In this document: positions 12,601 to 19,929 of the stretch, piece after piece
Layout of the letters: every line of letters starts with the position of its first letter
Position numbering within the stretch: the first letter of the stretch is position 1
NCBI GenBank assembly: GCA_021521415.1
Contig: JAIQDT010001131.1
Location: 248,001-312,000, forward strand
DNA length: 64,000 bases
From: Bidens hawaiensis
Lineage: Eukaryota; Streptophyta; Magnoliopsida; Asterales; Asteraceae
Reading direction: 5' to 3'
The notes under the pieces: model-generated
What the model was told of the DNA's origin: nothing
Databases searched by the model: none
What the model saw: the letters and a program-made list of their open reading frames with translations, nothing else
Translations under genes and position numbers: made by a program

Positions 12601-13599
12601 AGACACACATTAGACTGGGGGGGCTTGAAGAGGTATGTACCCGCCTCAACACCGAGCAAGGCGGGTCAACCCACAAGATAAACACATTATGAAGGCACAA
12701 AGCCAAAACCTATGCGCATGGCGCATACAAAACATGCTCAGGCATCATATGCCCAGGCACACATATGCTCGCGCATCACATATGCGCGCGGCGCACCAGC
12801 GCGCGGCGCATATCACATGCTCGCGCATATCACATCTGTGCATGAAATATCTGCGCGTGAGAATAAAGAGAAGACCTCGCGCATCCTCAGGATTGGCGCA
12901 TATCACACATGCACATAATCGACCTCGTCCTTATCCAAATCAGGATTAGGGCAACCTTGATTGTGCACGTCAGACAACCTTCCAGAAGGCATCTTTTTAA
13001 GGAGTAAGAATATGCTGATGTTGACAGCTGCCAAATGAAAGGTCGACAACTCAGCATGACACATGTGCTACCACGTGATTACAACCAACGAGAAAGCGCC
13101 AGGTGTCCCAGAGGACACGTGGCGCAGTGCGATTGGAGGAGGCCAACGAGGTTGAGCCCAACCAGTGGAAACCCTAGCACTATAAATACAGCATCAACTC
13201 CACTTTGATGGACACATTCATACTCAATCATTGACAGTTACAGGCAGTGATATCACATTCAATCATATTGAATTACATTCACTCACAGTCAGTTACATAA
13301 AAACACACAGTCACACAATCATACAGTATTCAGCTATTAAGCAATACTCTTGAGATTCCCTCAGGGACACATTATTATTATCTTCTCCACCATATACTTA
13401 TTCTCACGCCGGAGGGTTACCCCAAAGAGGACCCCTCTGTCCCTTTCTGAGGGGTAAGTTAACGGCGTTGTTCATTTTGTAGGTGGAAGAACACAGATCC
13501 AGAAGAACCATTGGTGAAATAGTACAATCAAAACCCGAGGAAAGTAGATCTGCTACCAGCGAGTAGATCCACGTTTCTTCAGTACATATAGAAAGTAAC

Positions 13600-13641
<42 letters not shown>

Positions 13642-16257
13642 TACATATAGATAGTTAGATGAGTATAGTTCGGACAAGCTAGAGCATAAAAAAGACGAGC
13701 TCGGGCTTGGCTTGGCCATTTACAATCCTAAATACTATTAAAGTTAATTTTAATTGTTTTATTACTAACGCCCATGTTATTTTTATATTTGGAAATTAAG
13801 GTTCATTAGCAATGAATAAGAACATTATATTATTACAACAATAATAACCTACATAGTAATTCTTTAAACTAACAGCTAGTTGAAATAAAAATGCAGCCCA
13901 AATTAGCGCTTTCAAACTAAAAACTGATTGCATATATATTATACGTAGCCACTGTGAATCATACCTTTGGAGGTTTCCTCATGCTGTAAACCATAGTTCT
14001 CATAGAGTAAACAAGTGTACGCTGATCGTATTCCAATGCATTCTTTTCTCCAATAACCTTACCTCTAGAACGTTCGTACCCAGGTTCATTGAAATAGGGC
14101 TTTTCATTCAAAATTAAACCCTGAATGGAGACCAAAACTTGGAGCATAGTTGAAGCCGCAGGCTGCCATTTCTCAATCATGGTACCGTGCCTGGTGTTTA
14201 GAAGGCTGAAGCAAACATTCCCGCTAACATAGAGGTTCGGATTAATTCTTAGCCCACCCGAGTGATAATGTACTTGCTGAAAAACATGGACATTACAGCT
14301 AGATCTTATCACATAATGAACAGAGTTAAGAACATAAGAAAGTTAATATCATCATCATCGTACTCAGTAAACCCCTCCAATAGATTTGCTATTGTAGGGT
14401 AAGATGTAGACAGCCTTATCTCTACCCTGTAGGAATAGAGAGGCTGCTTCCGGTGAGACCCTCGGCTCGATAGTAGTTTTGCATTAAACCTTGAAAATAA
14501 GGCACATAAAACACAGTCATTTGGACACCGGCTGATTGGTGCATGTACCTTTGTCTTTCGGCCATCAACGCCACCACATGATGACTGATTAACCTTCAGC
14601 CACTTTTAACGTTATTTTTAACGAAATTAGTAAAAATAACGTTAAAATTAGTGCAATTTTACTTTTGCCCACACACCACAACCTAGGCTGAGTTTATAAG
14701 AAAAATAATATAGTTTTCTTATATTGCATTAGGTAATTGATTTTGCTATTTTAAACTCCTTATATTTGTCTAAAATATTTAAAGAAGTTAAAATGGTGAC
14801 ATGTGTTATCCCCTTAAACAACGAGCAAAATTTGGAAAAGGTGACGTCCCAAAAGCGAAACAAATATGAATTTCTTGGTGTTTTAATCATATAATAAGAT
14901 GATACAAATTTATATATAAAACGGTAAATACTTGATAAGATGGTTTTCTGCGCACCTAAATTTGAAAAGAAAAAAAAAGAAAAGAAAAAACCTCACTCAC
15001 AAAGCCTCCAAATATGTAATGAGTGTGCTAGCACGCAACACAGCTCTCTAATTGATAAATGCAGTTTAATTATGTTTTAATATGCTAAAACTAGTTTGAG
15101 ATAAGAAAAGATCTTTAATTGTATTACCCCTTAACTAATAGTATGGAAACCATAGTATAATAGAAAGAAAATAAGAAAGACATACCGGTGGATCATTAGG
15201 GTAGTTTTTAGGGAAGCATATATCAAAGAAAAAAAGACCCTCATTATATGGAGTCCCTTCCACTCCTATTATCACAGCCCTTAAAAGATCCATTCTTCCA
15301 TCATATACTCTAAGATATATCTTATCTGCAACCAAACAACAAAATCAAATCAACCCAAATGTAAGTAAATTAAATAAAATAAACAACTTTTGCAGAATTC
15401 GCAAACAAAACCAGGCAAATGTCTCTCAAGAACCCTCCATTCTTCTTGAATCTTTTTAGACCATTTTCTCGGTGGCTGCAAATTTCATAAAAATTATCAC
15501 AATGTTGGTAAATTCCATCTTATCAGCCCGTGTGTGAGGTGATAGGGCTGTATCTATTTGTGTTCATGGGATTCATGTATTTACTCGTTGACCAGGTCGA
15601 GTTACTCTTATAAACACATATATAGCTATTATGAGGTTTACGATATAACGGTTTTAGGACGAGTTTCTTGATTATAATAACAAGAGAGTTCAATTAAATA
15701 GAGTGTTTTGGTTTTTGTTTTGATTATCAATTCGTACTTGACACAATTGCAAAATATTCATTTAAAAAATGTTGAAAAATACAATTACAATTTTAGTAAG
15801 TTAAAACCATCCTTGCCTGCCCTGATGATTGTGATTTTGAATACTGATGATCTAAATAATCCCCAACAATATCAAACTTCTTGAAGTTTATATACTTTCT
15901 CATAATATCATCTTGATCTAGTTCCATGTCCTTGATGCCCTAAACATTATTGAAAAACATTGTTATATATCCACACACAAAAAAATAGCACATGCCATCT
16001 TTTTTCCTTTTACTATATATGGGCTAAAGAAGCCAAAAGTTTTCTAGAATTGAACTAAATTTAATATGTCAAAACTATCAAACATCCTGGTTAAATCCCA
16101 TCGGGACCATAACATATGCCCAGTTTCAAATATTATCGAAGCGTTTTTTTCATTTTTTGTAGGCAATCAATATGCATCATCATACAACTTAAAACCAATA
16201 AATAAGAATCCAAAAACGAGCTTATATATTATTAATTACCTGGTTTTCTGTAGCCAT
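555..16257 (-). CDS. ubiquitin-conjugating enzyme E2 of the UBC23/24/25/26 (PHO2-like) group, six exons, interrupted by TE1
   Basis: E2 enzymes carry ubiquitin as a thioester and pass it to targets; this plant group has a large E2 fold related to animal UBE2O. Exons by my reading are 16257-16240, 15939-15808, 15475-15412, 15325-15186, 14276-13965 and 695-555. All joins use GT-AG sites and keep frame, giving 268 codons plus stop. The protein shows the entry helix (WSKKIQEEW), the core ([21 protein letters not shown]), an NPN motif and the active cysteine in [10 protein letters not shown] near residue 140. The last exon (FEDLVIGHF) ends at an early TAA; the same frame then continues 48 codons of family-like C-terminus. 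The last intron contains the 12.4-kb TE1, so expression is doubtful though splicing across it is possible. The start ATG (MATENQ) is chosen because it splices in phase to exon 2. The exact group member is uncertain. Confidence 0.85.
1191..2146 (+). repeat. TE1 5' LTR
   Basis: 956 bp, TG...CA. It includes a block around 1278-1460 rich in iterated GCGCAT/ATGCGC words, ACGTG motifs, a TATA box at 1746-1753 and a run of CA-rich leader. The 104-codon open frames here are chance frames repeated in both LTRs. Confidence 0.97.
1746..1753 (+). promoter_or_regulatory. TATA box of the TE1 LTR promoter
   Basis: TATAAATA in the context CACTATAAATACAGC. It lies about 400 bp before the LTR end, a plausible U3/R boundary position. 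The identical box is in the 3' LTR. Confidence 0.7.
2148..2154 (+). other. TE1 primer-binding site (partial match)
   Basis: TGGCGCC starts two bases after the LTR. It is the conserved start of PBSs complementary to the CCA-ended 3' acceptor stem of some tRNAs used by Tat elements. The match weakens after seven bases, so the exact tRNA cannot be named. Confidence 0.6.
2220..2420 (+). pseudogene. TE1 gag N-terminal fragment, frameshifted from the main frame
   Basis: Sixty-six codons ([19 protein letters not shown]...) end at TGA. The coding sense continues in the next frame (frame of 2429) from about 2380, upstream of its first ATG, so a one-base indel near 2380 separates the gag N-terminus from the rest. 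Capsid function would need this N-terminus. Confidence 0.6.
2429..5860 (+). CDS. TE1 Gag-protease-RT-RNase H polyprotein
   Basis: 1143 codons. Residues about 150-310 are a retrotransposon gag domain ([14 protein letters not shown]..., ARVWFESLP). A Cys/His knuckle-like [17 protein letters not shown] follows. The aspartic protease motif [10 protein letters not shown] is at about 535-544. The RT occupies about 720-920 with catalytic YVDD at 890-893. The retroviral-type RNase H at about 1030-1135 keeps the fold motifs ([15 protein letters not shown]) but lacks catalytic Asp residues: LYLSAG and LTGYN stand where Asp-bearing motifs are expected. The frame ends early because one base appears to be missing near 5832; the coding sense continues in the frame of 6025. 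The ORF is otherwise intact, in keeping with a young element. Confidence 0.93.
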   Translation: MGPEEETNDPNEWLINEQRRLLEKYNEMVKQKKLADQTQRQAFDKQTTKRPRAPEEGHSVHTAHTEFSDEEVHSMRKTRDTHAGGSQLRAPVNMAPGAKADLDLHMPYSPPVRGQVDVTTPYRPAILVKHSKFTERIAKAPIQHKTKMPSGLGKYDGTTDPDDFLQGFYNTGNLESWTMPTWCHMFARCLTGAARVWFESLPTGQIDGFEELLEKFQAHFVQQRRHTRDLDDIMHCVRRNDETIEDYITRFNQESLAIGGITEQLLRVAFIQGARSDQLRRALVSRDGMPTTWAKLMEASRVFARNEKQIAQDRARERAHQAESPRSKEKRAKQNSVWSRLQPTSFSSTEKQTQPSSPQPQKDVRNRGEGDKREGGRDPTRPLPRIWTPLTKTPSQVLSTENVQFKPPKQLHYKGPQNSGKYCEFHRSPGHNTDACHHLKDAIEKDVKSGRLAHLVKNPRIEDEQPEGASASKKYKRICVAEGGRQGQTSKKRGAQIHGDWREQQVIFPRIRGGPSISSPLVITTHIAHYEVSKVLVDTGSESDIMYEQCFRKLDPADQARLEMVNAPICGVSNEIIHPLGQIQFELTMGDDEHKRAEVVNFLVLPTTSCHNMILGRGTIAQFNAIPSPAHGALGFPTPTGVTFVYRDHLCAVTSTPREGRMKLPMADNAPEKWILNPKFPEQTVTIGATISDETRLRMKRLLTKYTSVFAWQHSDMTGVPRDLAQHSLNTFKSVEPIAQKKRIMGDEKAKAMNEQVEDLLRANIIRPIRYQTWVANPVMVKKSNGSWRMCIDFKDLNKACPKDCYPLPNIDAKVDSVTPFKLKCFLDAYKGYHQIQMAPQDEDKTAFRTDKGVFCYTKMPFGLKNAGATYQRLMDSVFSEQIGRNLEVYVDDLVIKSREERQMLKDIEETLQRLTEVNMKLNPRKCTFGAEEGKFLGVMVTKDGFKVNPEKVEAILDMPSPSTMKEVQKLNGRLVSINRFLANHASKSTPFVNTLRNCLKKSQFKWTPEAEQAFSEIKECLMKLPALTAPLPGETLTLYLSAGDRAIGAVLLVDRKGIQTPIYYVSRVLTDPETRYSIMENLVLSLTHASRKLHRYFNGHPIEVLTGYNIQQVLRRTALSGRLTKWALELGEHRSLISPVQQ
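6025..7674 (+). CDS. TE1 archaeal-type RNase H and integrase
   Basis: 549 codons from the first ATG; the frame is open from about 5839 and the RNase H domain starts before the ATG ([12 protein letters not shown] at about 5970). The second RNase H has Asp in FTDGAS, Glu in [10 protein letters not shown], Asp in HVDSYLV and Asp in SADALSK, so it looks catalytically complete. The integrase follows, with a HHCC zinc finger ending CKACQ. The core triad is Asp273 (AIDIVG), Asp333 (SDNGKQ) and Glu369 (VERANQ), the last two spaced D-35-E. It ends with a GKGAYTL segment typical of gypsy integrase C-termini. No chromodomain is seen. It probably derives from the same polyprotein as the upstream ORF. Confidence 0.93.
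   Translation: MDPDNHEYTYAIRLDFKSTNNEAEYEALLAGLRIARKFGVKRLEAHVDSYLVAAQVNGLYDAKENTMPLYLEQAKKLVEQFDFFKIIHISCSENKSADALSKMASTNFDHFGKDVRVEVMSNPSVQTQSVLVIHTTPSSWLTPIMEFLKEGKLPDERAQARKIRHKAQNYELLDGTLYRRSYLGPLMKCLDAEEASYVIREIHEGICGIHAGPRMVVAKAMSSGYYWPGMYLDALKEIQKCKACQSYAPNTMRPKNNLIPVTSAWPFHKWAIDIVGPLPQAQGRVKFLVVAVDYFTKWVEAKPLAKITAEAMKQFIWSHIICRFGLPMEIVSDNGKQFTDRKISSWLKELHINQIFTSVYHPQGNGQVERANQSLLNGLKKRLEGESHSWVEELPNVLWAHRTLSKTSNGESPFSLTYGTEAMIPAEIGCPSHRVLMMSKTDNERERRLDLNLLEGSRDAAIINEAKYKKKLEKYYNQRVKECHFKKNDFVLRNNEASRAIPPGKMSPNWERPYQISEELGKGAYTLKDLNGKKIPRAWNAAQLRKCFM
7854..8008 (+). repeat. tandem 66/67-bp repeat built of mini-hairpins
   Basis: Two full units and a partial third start at 7854, 7920 and 7987. 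Each full unit contains three 12-base hairpins with loop CTTA: GAGC/GCTC, GAGT/ACTC and GGGC/GCCC. It lies in the spacer between integrase stop and antisense gene. The rest of 7675-8480 shows no coding signal. Confidence 0.9.
8504..12056 (-). CDS. spliced antisense gene of TE1 with a Transposase_28-like domain ('putative gypsy type transposon')
   Basis: Seven exons by my reading: 12056-11228, 11105-10995, 10921-10610, 10541-10395, 10314-9944, 9861-8860 and 8782-8504. The introns are 122, 73, 68, 80, 82 and 77 bp, all GT-AG with pyrimidine-rich acceptors. Every join keeps frame, giving 3051 nt, or 1016 codons plus TGA. Residues about 50-230 ([40 protein letters not shown]) resemble Pfam PF04195. 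Next come acidic and basic tracts ([21 protein letters not shown]; likely nuclear targeting), a Pro/Ser-rich linker, and a long heptad coiled coil at about 640-840 ([23 protein letters not shown]). The tail is acidic ([15 protein letters not shown]). The acceptor of exon 2 is the weakest point, since a closer AG at 11137 would give an immediate stop. Function is unknown. Antisense extra ORFs are known from Tat elements, so its presence in this lineage is not itself new. Confidence 0.85.
12184..12191 (-). promoter_or_regulatory. TATA box for the antisense gene
   Basis: On the minus strand this reads CCTATAAAAGCAGG, 128 bp before the antisense ATG. That leaves room for a leader of about 100 nt. 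Its position fits an independent promoter inside TE1. Confidence 0.7.
12231..12430 (-). promoter_or_regulatory. tandem duplication (period about 102 bp) upstream of the antisense TATA
   Basis: Two diverged copies start CGCGCCCCCACTCGCAGGTG at 12231 and 12333. Each contains an ACACGTGT- or GCACGTGT-type ACGTG core. A third ACGTG (CCACGTGTTTGG) is at about 12476. Such cores bind bZIP/bHLH factors in plants. The layout suggests upstream elements of the antisense promoter. Confidence 0.65.
12612..12625 (+). other. TE1 polypurine tract
   Basis: AGACTGGGGGGGCT lies directly before the 3' LTR, where plus-strand DNA synthesis is primed. A GC-rich hairpin containing CGCGCTAGCGCG (12583-12594) lies just upstream. 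Confidence 0.8.
12626..13581 (+). repeat. TE1 3' LTR
   Basis: 956 bp, identical in length to the 5' LTR with 8 substitutions. Seven of the eight are transitions. It is followed by the gtaca target duplication. Confidence 0.97.
13604..13639. repeat. (AT)n microsatellite in the E2 intron
   Basis: A pure TA run follows AAGTAACTAAATATA. The same preceding words occur at 1140-1160 on the other side of TE1, so the element landed inside a short local repeat. Confidence 0.95.
13965..14276 (-). CDS. E2 gene exon 5 (active-site cysteine)
   Basis: 312 bp, acceptor TTTTTCAG, donor AAG|GTATGA. It encodes [14 protein letters not shown], the active Cys in [30 protein letters not shown] and YSMRKPPK. It is phase 0 at both ends. 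Confidence 0.92.
15186..15325 (-). CDS. E2 gene exon 4 (beta-sheet of the E2 core)
   Basis: 140 bp between a GTTGCAG acceptor and a CCG|GTATGT donor. It encodes [19 protein letters not shown] and [18 protein letters not shown], a characteristic stretch of this E2 group. Confidence 0.9.
15412..15475 (-). CDS. E2 gene exon 3 (first helix of the E2 fold)
   Basis: 64 bp, acceptor TTTGCAG, donor CCTG|GTTTTG. It encodes [17 protein letters not shown], the N-terminal helix of the catalytic core. It leaves one base of a split Asp codon completed by exon 4. Confidence 0.85.
15808..15939 (-). CDS. E2 gene exon 2
   Basis: Encodes 44 codons including [18 protein letters not shown], which fits the segment before the E2 core in this family. 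The acceptor is TTTAG and the donor is ATG|GTTTTA. Confidence 0.7.
16240..16257 (-). CDS. E2 gene exon 1 (six codons)
   Basis: ATG plus five codons (MATENQ), followed by a GTAATT donor. It joins in phase 0 to exon 2 across a 300-bp intron. The exon is tiny and rests on this in-phase join, so it is the least certain one. Confidence 0.5.
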
Positions 16258-17104
16258 TATATTGAAGATGACACTTTCGATATGCTTTCTGAAAACACTC
16301 TAATTCTAAAAAAAAAGAAACCACAAACATAAACACAGAATACTAGAATAGATAAAAACCAATGCCACAAAACATGTTTAAAATCGAACAAGATTTGCAA
16401 CTCTTGGGTTTATATTATCATAAATACCTTAATTCTCATCGAAATAATTGAAGCTTTAAAATTTAAACATCGGATTATTATGAATCCTTCCCGAGAATTT
16501 AGGGATAAGTTTGTTCGCAACTATAATTTCCACAAAAGGCCCTCCTAGATCTAATTTTCCAGCAGCTTGCTAGTGGGCCTGTTGTGTTGTTAATGAAATT
16601 AGCTGTTAAATAAAAAAGGTTTTAAGAGTCGCTTGTGTGTCATGTAACATGTGACTGGAGACATCCTACGTTCAGTAAAAATGAGTTCTAAGAATACAAA
16701 GTTATATAAATAAATTTATTAATACGGCAACATTTGTTAAAAATAGTATAATCAAAATACTATACCAAAATGATCTATTTGCGTGATCGTGAATTGTCGC
16801 ATGCCAATTATAGTATAACTAGTTTTAAGACCCCACCGATGTTAATTTTAGTTAACGTGTTCGTCAGGTCACTTTCTTCACCAAATCAGTATGACACCAC
16901 CACCTTACCGCCACCACCATAGAACCAATATCTAGCCATTGCTGTTTCGTTCTCTTATCCTCTACAAAACTATTATCGCGGCCAAACACTACTTAGTCTC
17001 GGCGTTCACACACACACATCGTCGCTCAACGATCTGCCAACCAAAAGGTACAATTTAATATGTATATATATAATAAAGTAACAATATGTGAATTTATCAC
17101 AAAT

Positions 17105-17330
17105 TTTAAAACACATGTGAAACTATGCATACGTAAGTAGTGTGAAACACTTGGCTTCTTAACCTATAATAAAAATTTTATTACATGGTGCACAACCTAT
17201 AATTCAACTAAAAGTTTTTTAAAACGTATATGAAACCATGCATATGTAAGTAGTGGAAAACACTTGGCTTCTTAACCTATGATACAACTTTTATTACATT
17301 GTGTACAACCTAAAATGCAACCAAAAGTTG
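17105..17330. repeat. diverged tandem duplication, period about 113 bp
   Basis: Both copies contain GTAAGTAGTG and CACTTGGCTTCTTAACCTAT, followed by CAACCTA and ACCAAAAG/ACTAAAAG words. It is noncoding and lies upstream of the E2 gene. The remainder of 16258-17100 shows no gene or clear repeat. Confidence 0.8.
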
Positions 17331-17498
17331 CAAATTAATATATATAGTAATTTGTGAATTGCTTATAAGGCTACGTGTAGTAGAGAAGTTATATTGAGTG
17401 GCTATTTTTGACACGTGACGTCACGTCAGTAAGGCGCGATTTCCAATTTTTGATGTAATAGTTTGTAATTTAATATTGCCCATCACATCTCTACGTCA

Positions 17499-17990
17499 CA
17501 CTATAAGAATTTGACCTATAGACACAACGCTATAGCGACAAGACATGCCGTCGCTATATATTAACTTGTAGTGACGACATATCGTTGGTATAAAATATAT
17601 CGTAGTATTTGACAAGTCAGGCCCTATAGAGACGACAAGTTGTCACTACAAATTAAATTCTTTTCTTTTTAATTTTTTTTAAGTTATAGAATAACTGATA
17701 ATCAAAAACTAAAATATTTTTTGACTGGCCAAACTTTGTAGTGACGAAAGGTCGTGCTACAAGTTAAATTATATTCTTTTGATTTTTTAATTACAAAATA
17801 TAATATAATAAAAACTTAAAAAGATTTTGACCGGTCATTAATCCCTTTAGCGAAGATGATGTCGTCGGTACAAGTTCAATTATTATTTTTTATTAATTTA
17901 GATAACATATATTAAATAGCCTAAAAAGATTTTTGATTAGGTAGATCCTATAGCGGCGACATGTCATCGCTACATGTTAAATTATTATCT
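17499..17990. mobile_element. CACTA-like DNA transposon end with subterminal hairpin repeats (tentative)
   Basis: Starts CACTATAAGAATTTGACC, close to the CACTA-superfamily terminus. It is followed by six short inverted motifs of the form TAG-GACGAC-n-GTCGTC-CTA at about 17531, 17567, 17625, 17737, 17845 and 17948, in units of roughly 70-110 bp. Such subterminal arrays are the transposase-binding regions of CACTA elements. The opposite terminus and a target duplication were not found, so this may be a fragment. Confidence 0.5.
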
Positions 17991-17999
17991 TTGATTAGT

Positions 18000-18760
18000 T
18001 TTGGTTACACGTAGAGTGGATTAAGGGTACGATTATAAATTCTGAGCAAGCGGGAGAGATATATATTCCCCATATTTATTGTTTTCACGCTAGCATACAT
18101 GCGTAGTATAAACGATGCTCATATGCGTGGGTTGTTTGTTAGCTAGTGGGGCAAATCGTATGTGGTATAAGAAATGTAGTTGGGGGAGTCTTGCTCATAA
18201 GTCTATTACATGTTTTATGTGATATCGGGCTAACTGATGTTGGCCATAAAAGCATGTCTTTATGATTGTATGTTAGTTTCTTGTCGTATGCATGATGTAA
18301 TTGATGTGGCCTATTGGGGAATTTATGCTATGATTGTGTAAACAAGGCGTGTTAGTGCGGGGTAGACGTAGTGCTAAGACGACCAAGCCTTACAACAAGA
18401 AAAGAGACACGAATGTTGCATGTTAGTAATAAGTCCTACGGGAAGGAGATAACCATGAGGAGTTGTCATGGCGATTATCCGATGGTCACATTTGTGTGAT
18501 GTGACTAATTGTGTATTAGGGTTCCCATTACCGTGTGCTTATTTCTATATAAGTAGTGATGATTGGATTTTGATTTGTTAATGATGTGCACTATGTGAAT
18601 GTGCAGGTATATTTTTGTTTCTTAAGATTGCATTTGTTATAAAATTCTGGTAGCGTGTTAGTATATGTATATGCATCATGGTTTGAGATGTTGACGTGAT
18701 TGATTTATCACTATCAACATCGTAACCAACAACTAAATGTTGACAAGATGGTTACGAATA
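18000..18760. other. intergenic sequence without recognised feature
   Basis: AT-rich, with no open frame of note and no LTR, TIR or RNA gene recognised on either strand. Confidence 0.6.
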
Positions 18761-19739
18761 TGCTGATGTGAAAACCCAATGAATACTTAAGGCGGAATCA
18801 ATAGTATTTAGGTTGTTGCTCAAAGAACACAAAGATGACAAACACACAAGACACTCAAAATGTTTCATTCATATTAATTCAAAATACAAAGGAAAATATC
18901 TAGGGTTTATAGGTGGAATGTCAGGTGGAGGCTACCTTCCGTACAAGGATAATCAGTTTGCTAAGAAAGTCTAATCAGTCGTCAAATCACCGTATTCTTC
19001 TCTACTCATAAATGTGACCTAAACTTTCATTAAATAGGCACTCCTAACACCTTCTAGAAACCCTAATGATTGTTACATAACATATTCAAACATATTCAAA
19101 ATATTACAAGTGTAAAAGGTATTCGAGTAAGCTTTTGTCTTTGTCGAGCAAACATTTTAATCCACAAGTGTGCTGGAACAGTTCTTCGAGCAAACTTACT
19201 TAGAAATATTTTCCTTAGAAAATATTATTCAAGCGGACTTCAATCTTCTTGATAATATCAAACTTTGCTTGATAATATCCTACGAGCAACCTCTTCTTTT
19301 TTATCTTTTCAACCTTTTGTTGATAACTTATTCTAGCAACTAAGTGTGTTGGTGGCACTGTAGCTTGCTCGAGGTTGAACCTTGCTCGAAGAATTCCTTA
19401 TTATAATTCCATTAACTTCCTACAAGTGTGCTTGAGATCACTATTATTGAAACCTTGATCGACCCATCAAATGACTTGGTTTAAGCTTGGTTAAGTCAAG
19501 GGTTTGCTCTGAAACAAACCTTGCTCGACTGAAGAACAACCTTGCTTGATGAAGTGTAGTTTGCTCGAACTAAACACTTAGAAGAATTCTAAAAGATAAC
19601 ATTGCTTGATGTAAGATACCTTGCTTGAATTGTTCTAGGCTTGCTCGAAGTGCCTAGTTTGCCCGTATCCATACTTAGCGTATTTCTTGAGGAGGCTGAG
19701 AAGATTCCAATCTTCCTTAATCAGTTCTTGATCCCAGCA
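18761..19739 (-). repeat. TE7 LTR copy a (minus orientation)
   Basis: Bounded by TGCTG at the left and CAGCA at the right. A minus-strand polypurine tract (AGGGGGAGAT) abuts the right edge, which makes it the 3' LTR of a minus-oriented element. Its reverse complement aligns along its length with 28157-29199 (shared GGAAGATTGGAATCTTCTC and TTAGGGTTTCTAGAAGG). It contains many TCGAGCAA or TTGCTCGA words. Confidence 0.7.
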
Positions 19740-19752
19740 ATCTCCCCCTAGA
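19740..19752 (-). other. polypurine tract of the minus-oriented TE7 copy
   Basis: The minus strand reads TCTAGGGGGAGAT directly before the LTR start TGCTGGG. Confidence 0.65.
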
Positions 19753-19929
19753 TTGGAACAAACTAAGATGCACCAAAACACTTGTAGGTTACATACACTT
19801 GTCTAAAAATATATATCAAATTCTCGAAAGCAATAAAGTACATTACTTAAAAGAAAAATATTACAAATTAAAATTCTGTCACAAGGACATTACAAATCAA
19901 CGATACATAAACAAACGTAATTATCTTCT

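Larger units (their letters stand above)
1191..13581 (+). mobile_element. TE1: Tat-lineage Ty3/gypsy LTR retrotransposon with a spliced antisense gene
   Basis: 12,391 bp bounded by 956-bp LTRs that begin TGAAGAGG and end CTTCA. The 5-bp duplication gtaca flanks it at 1186-1190 and 13582-13586. The order is LTR, PBS, gag, protease, RT, degenerate RNase H, archaeal-type RNase H, integrase, tandem-repeat spacer, antisense gene, PPT, LTR. The second RNase H marks the Tat lineage (Ogre/Retand relatives). Reading both LTRs base by base I find 8 substitutions and no indels (about 0.84%), so the insertion is recent. It sits in the last intron of the E2 gene, within a local repeat containing gtaca and AT-rich microsatellite. 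Confidence 0.95.

Noticed and set aside
17531..17975. GACGAC/GTCGTC repeats as a CRISPR array
   Set aside because: Plant context, imperfect repeats, irregular spacing and no cas genes.
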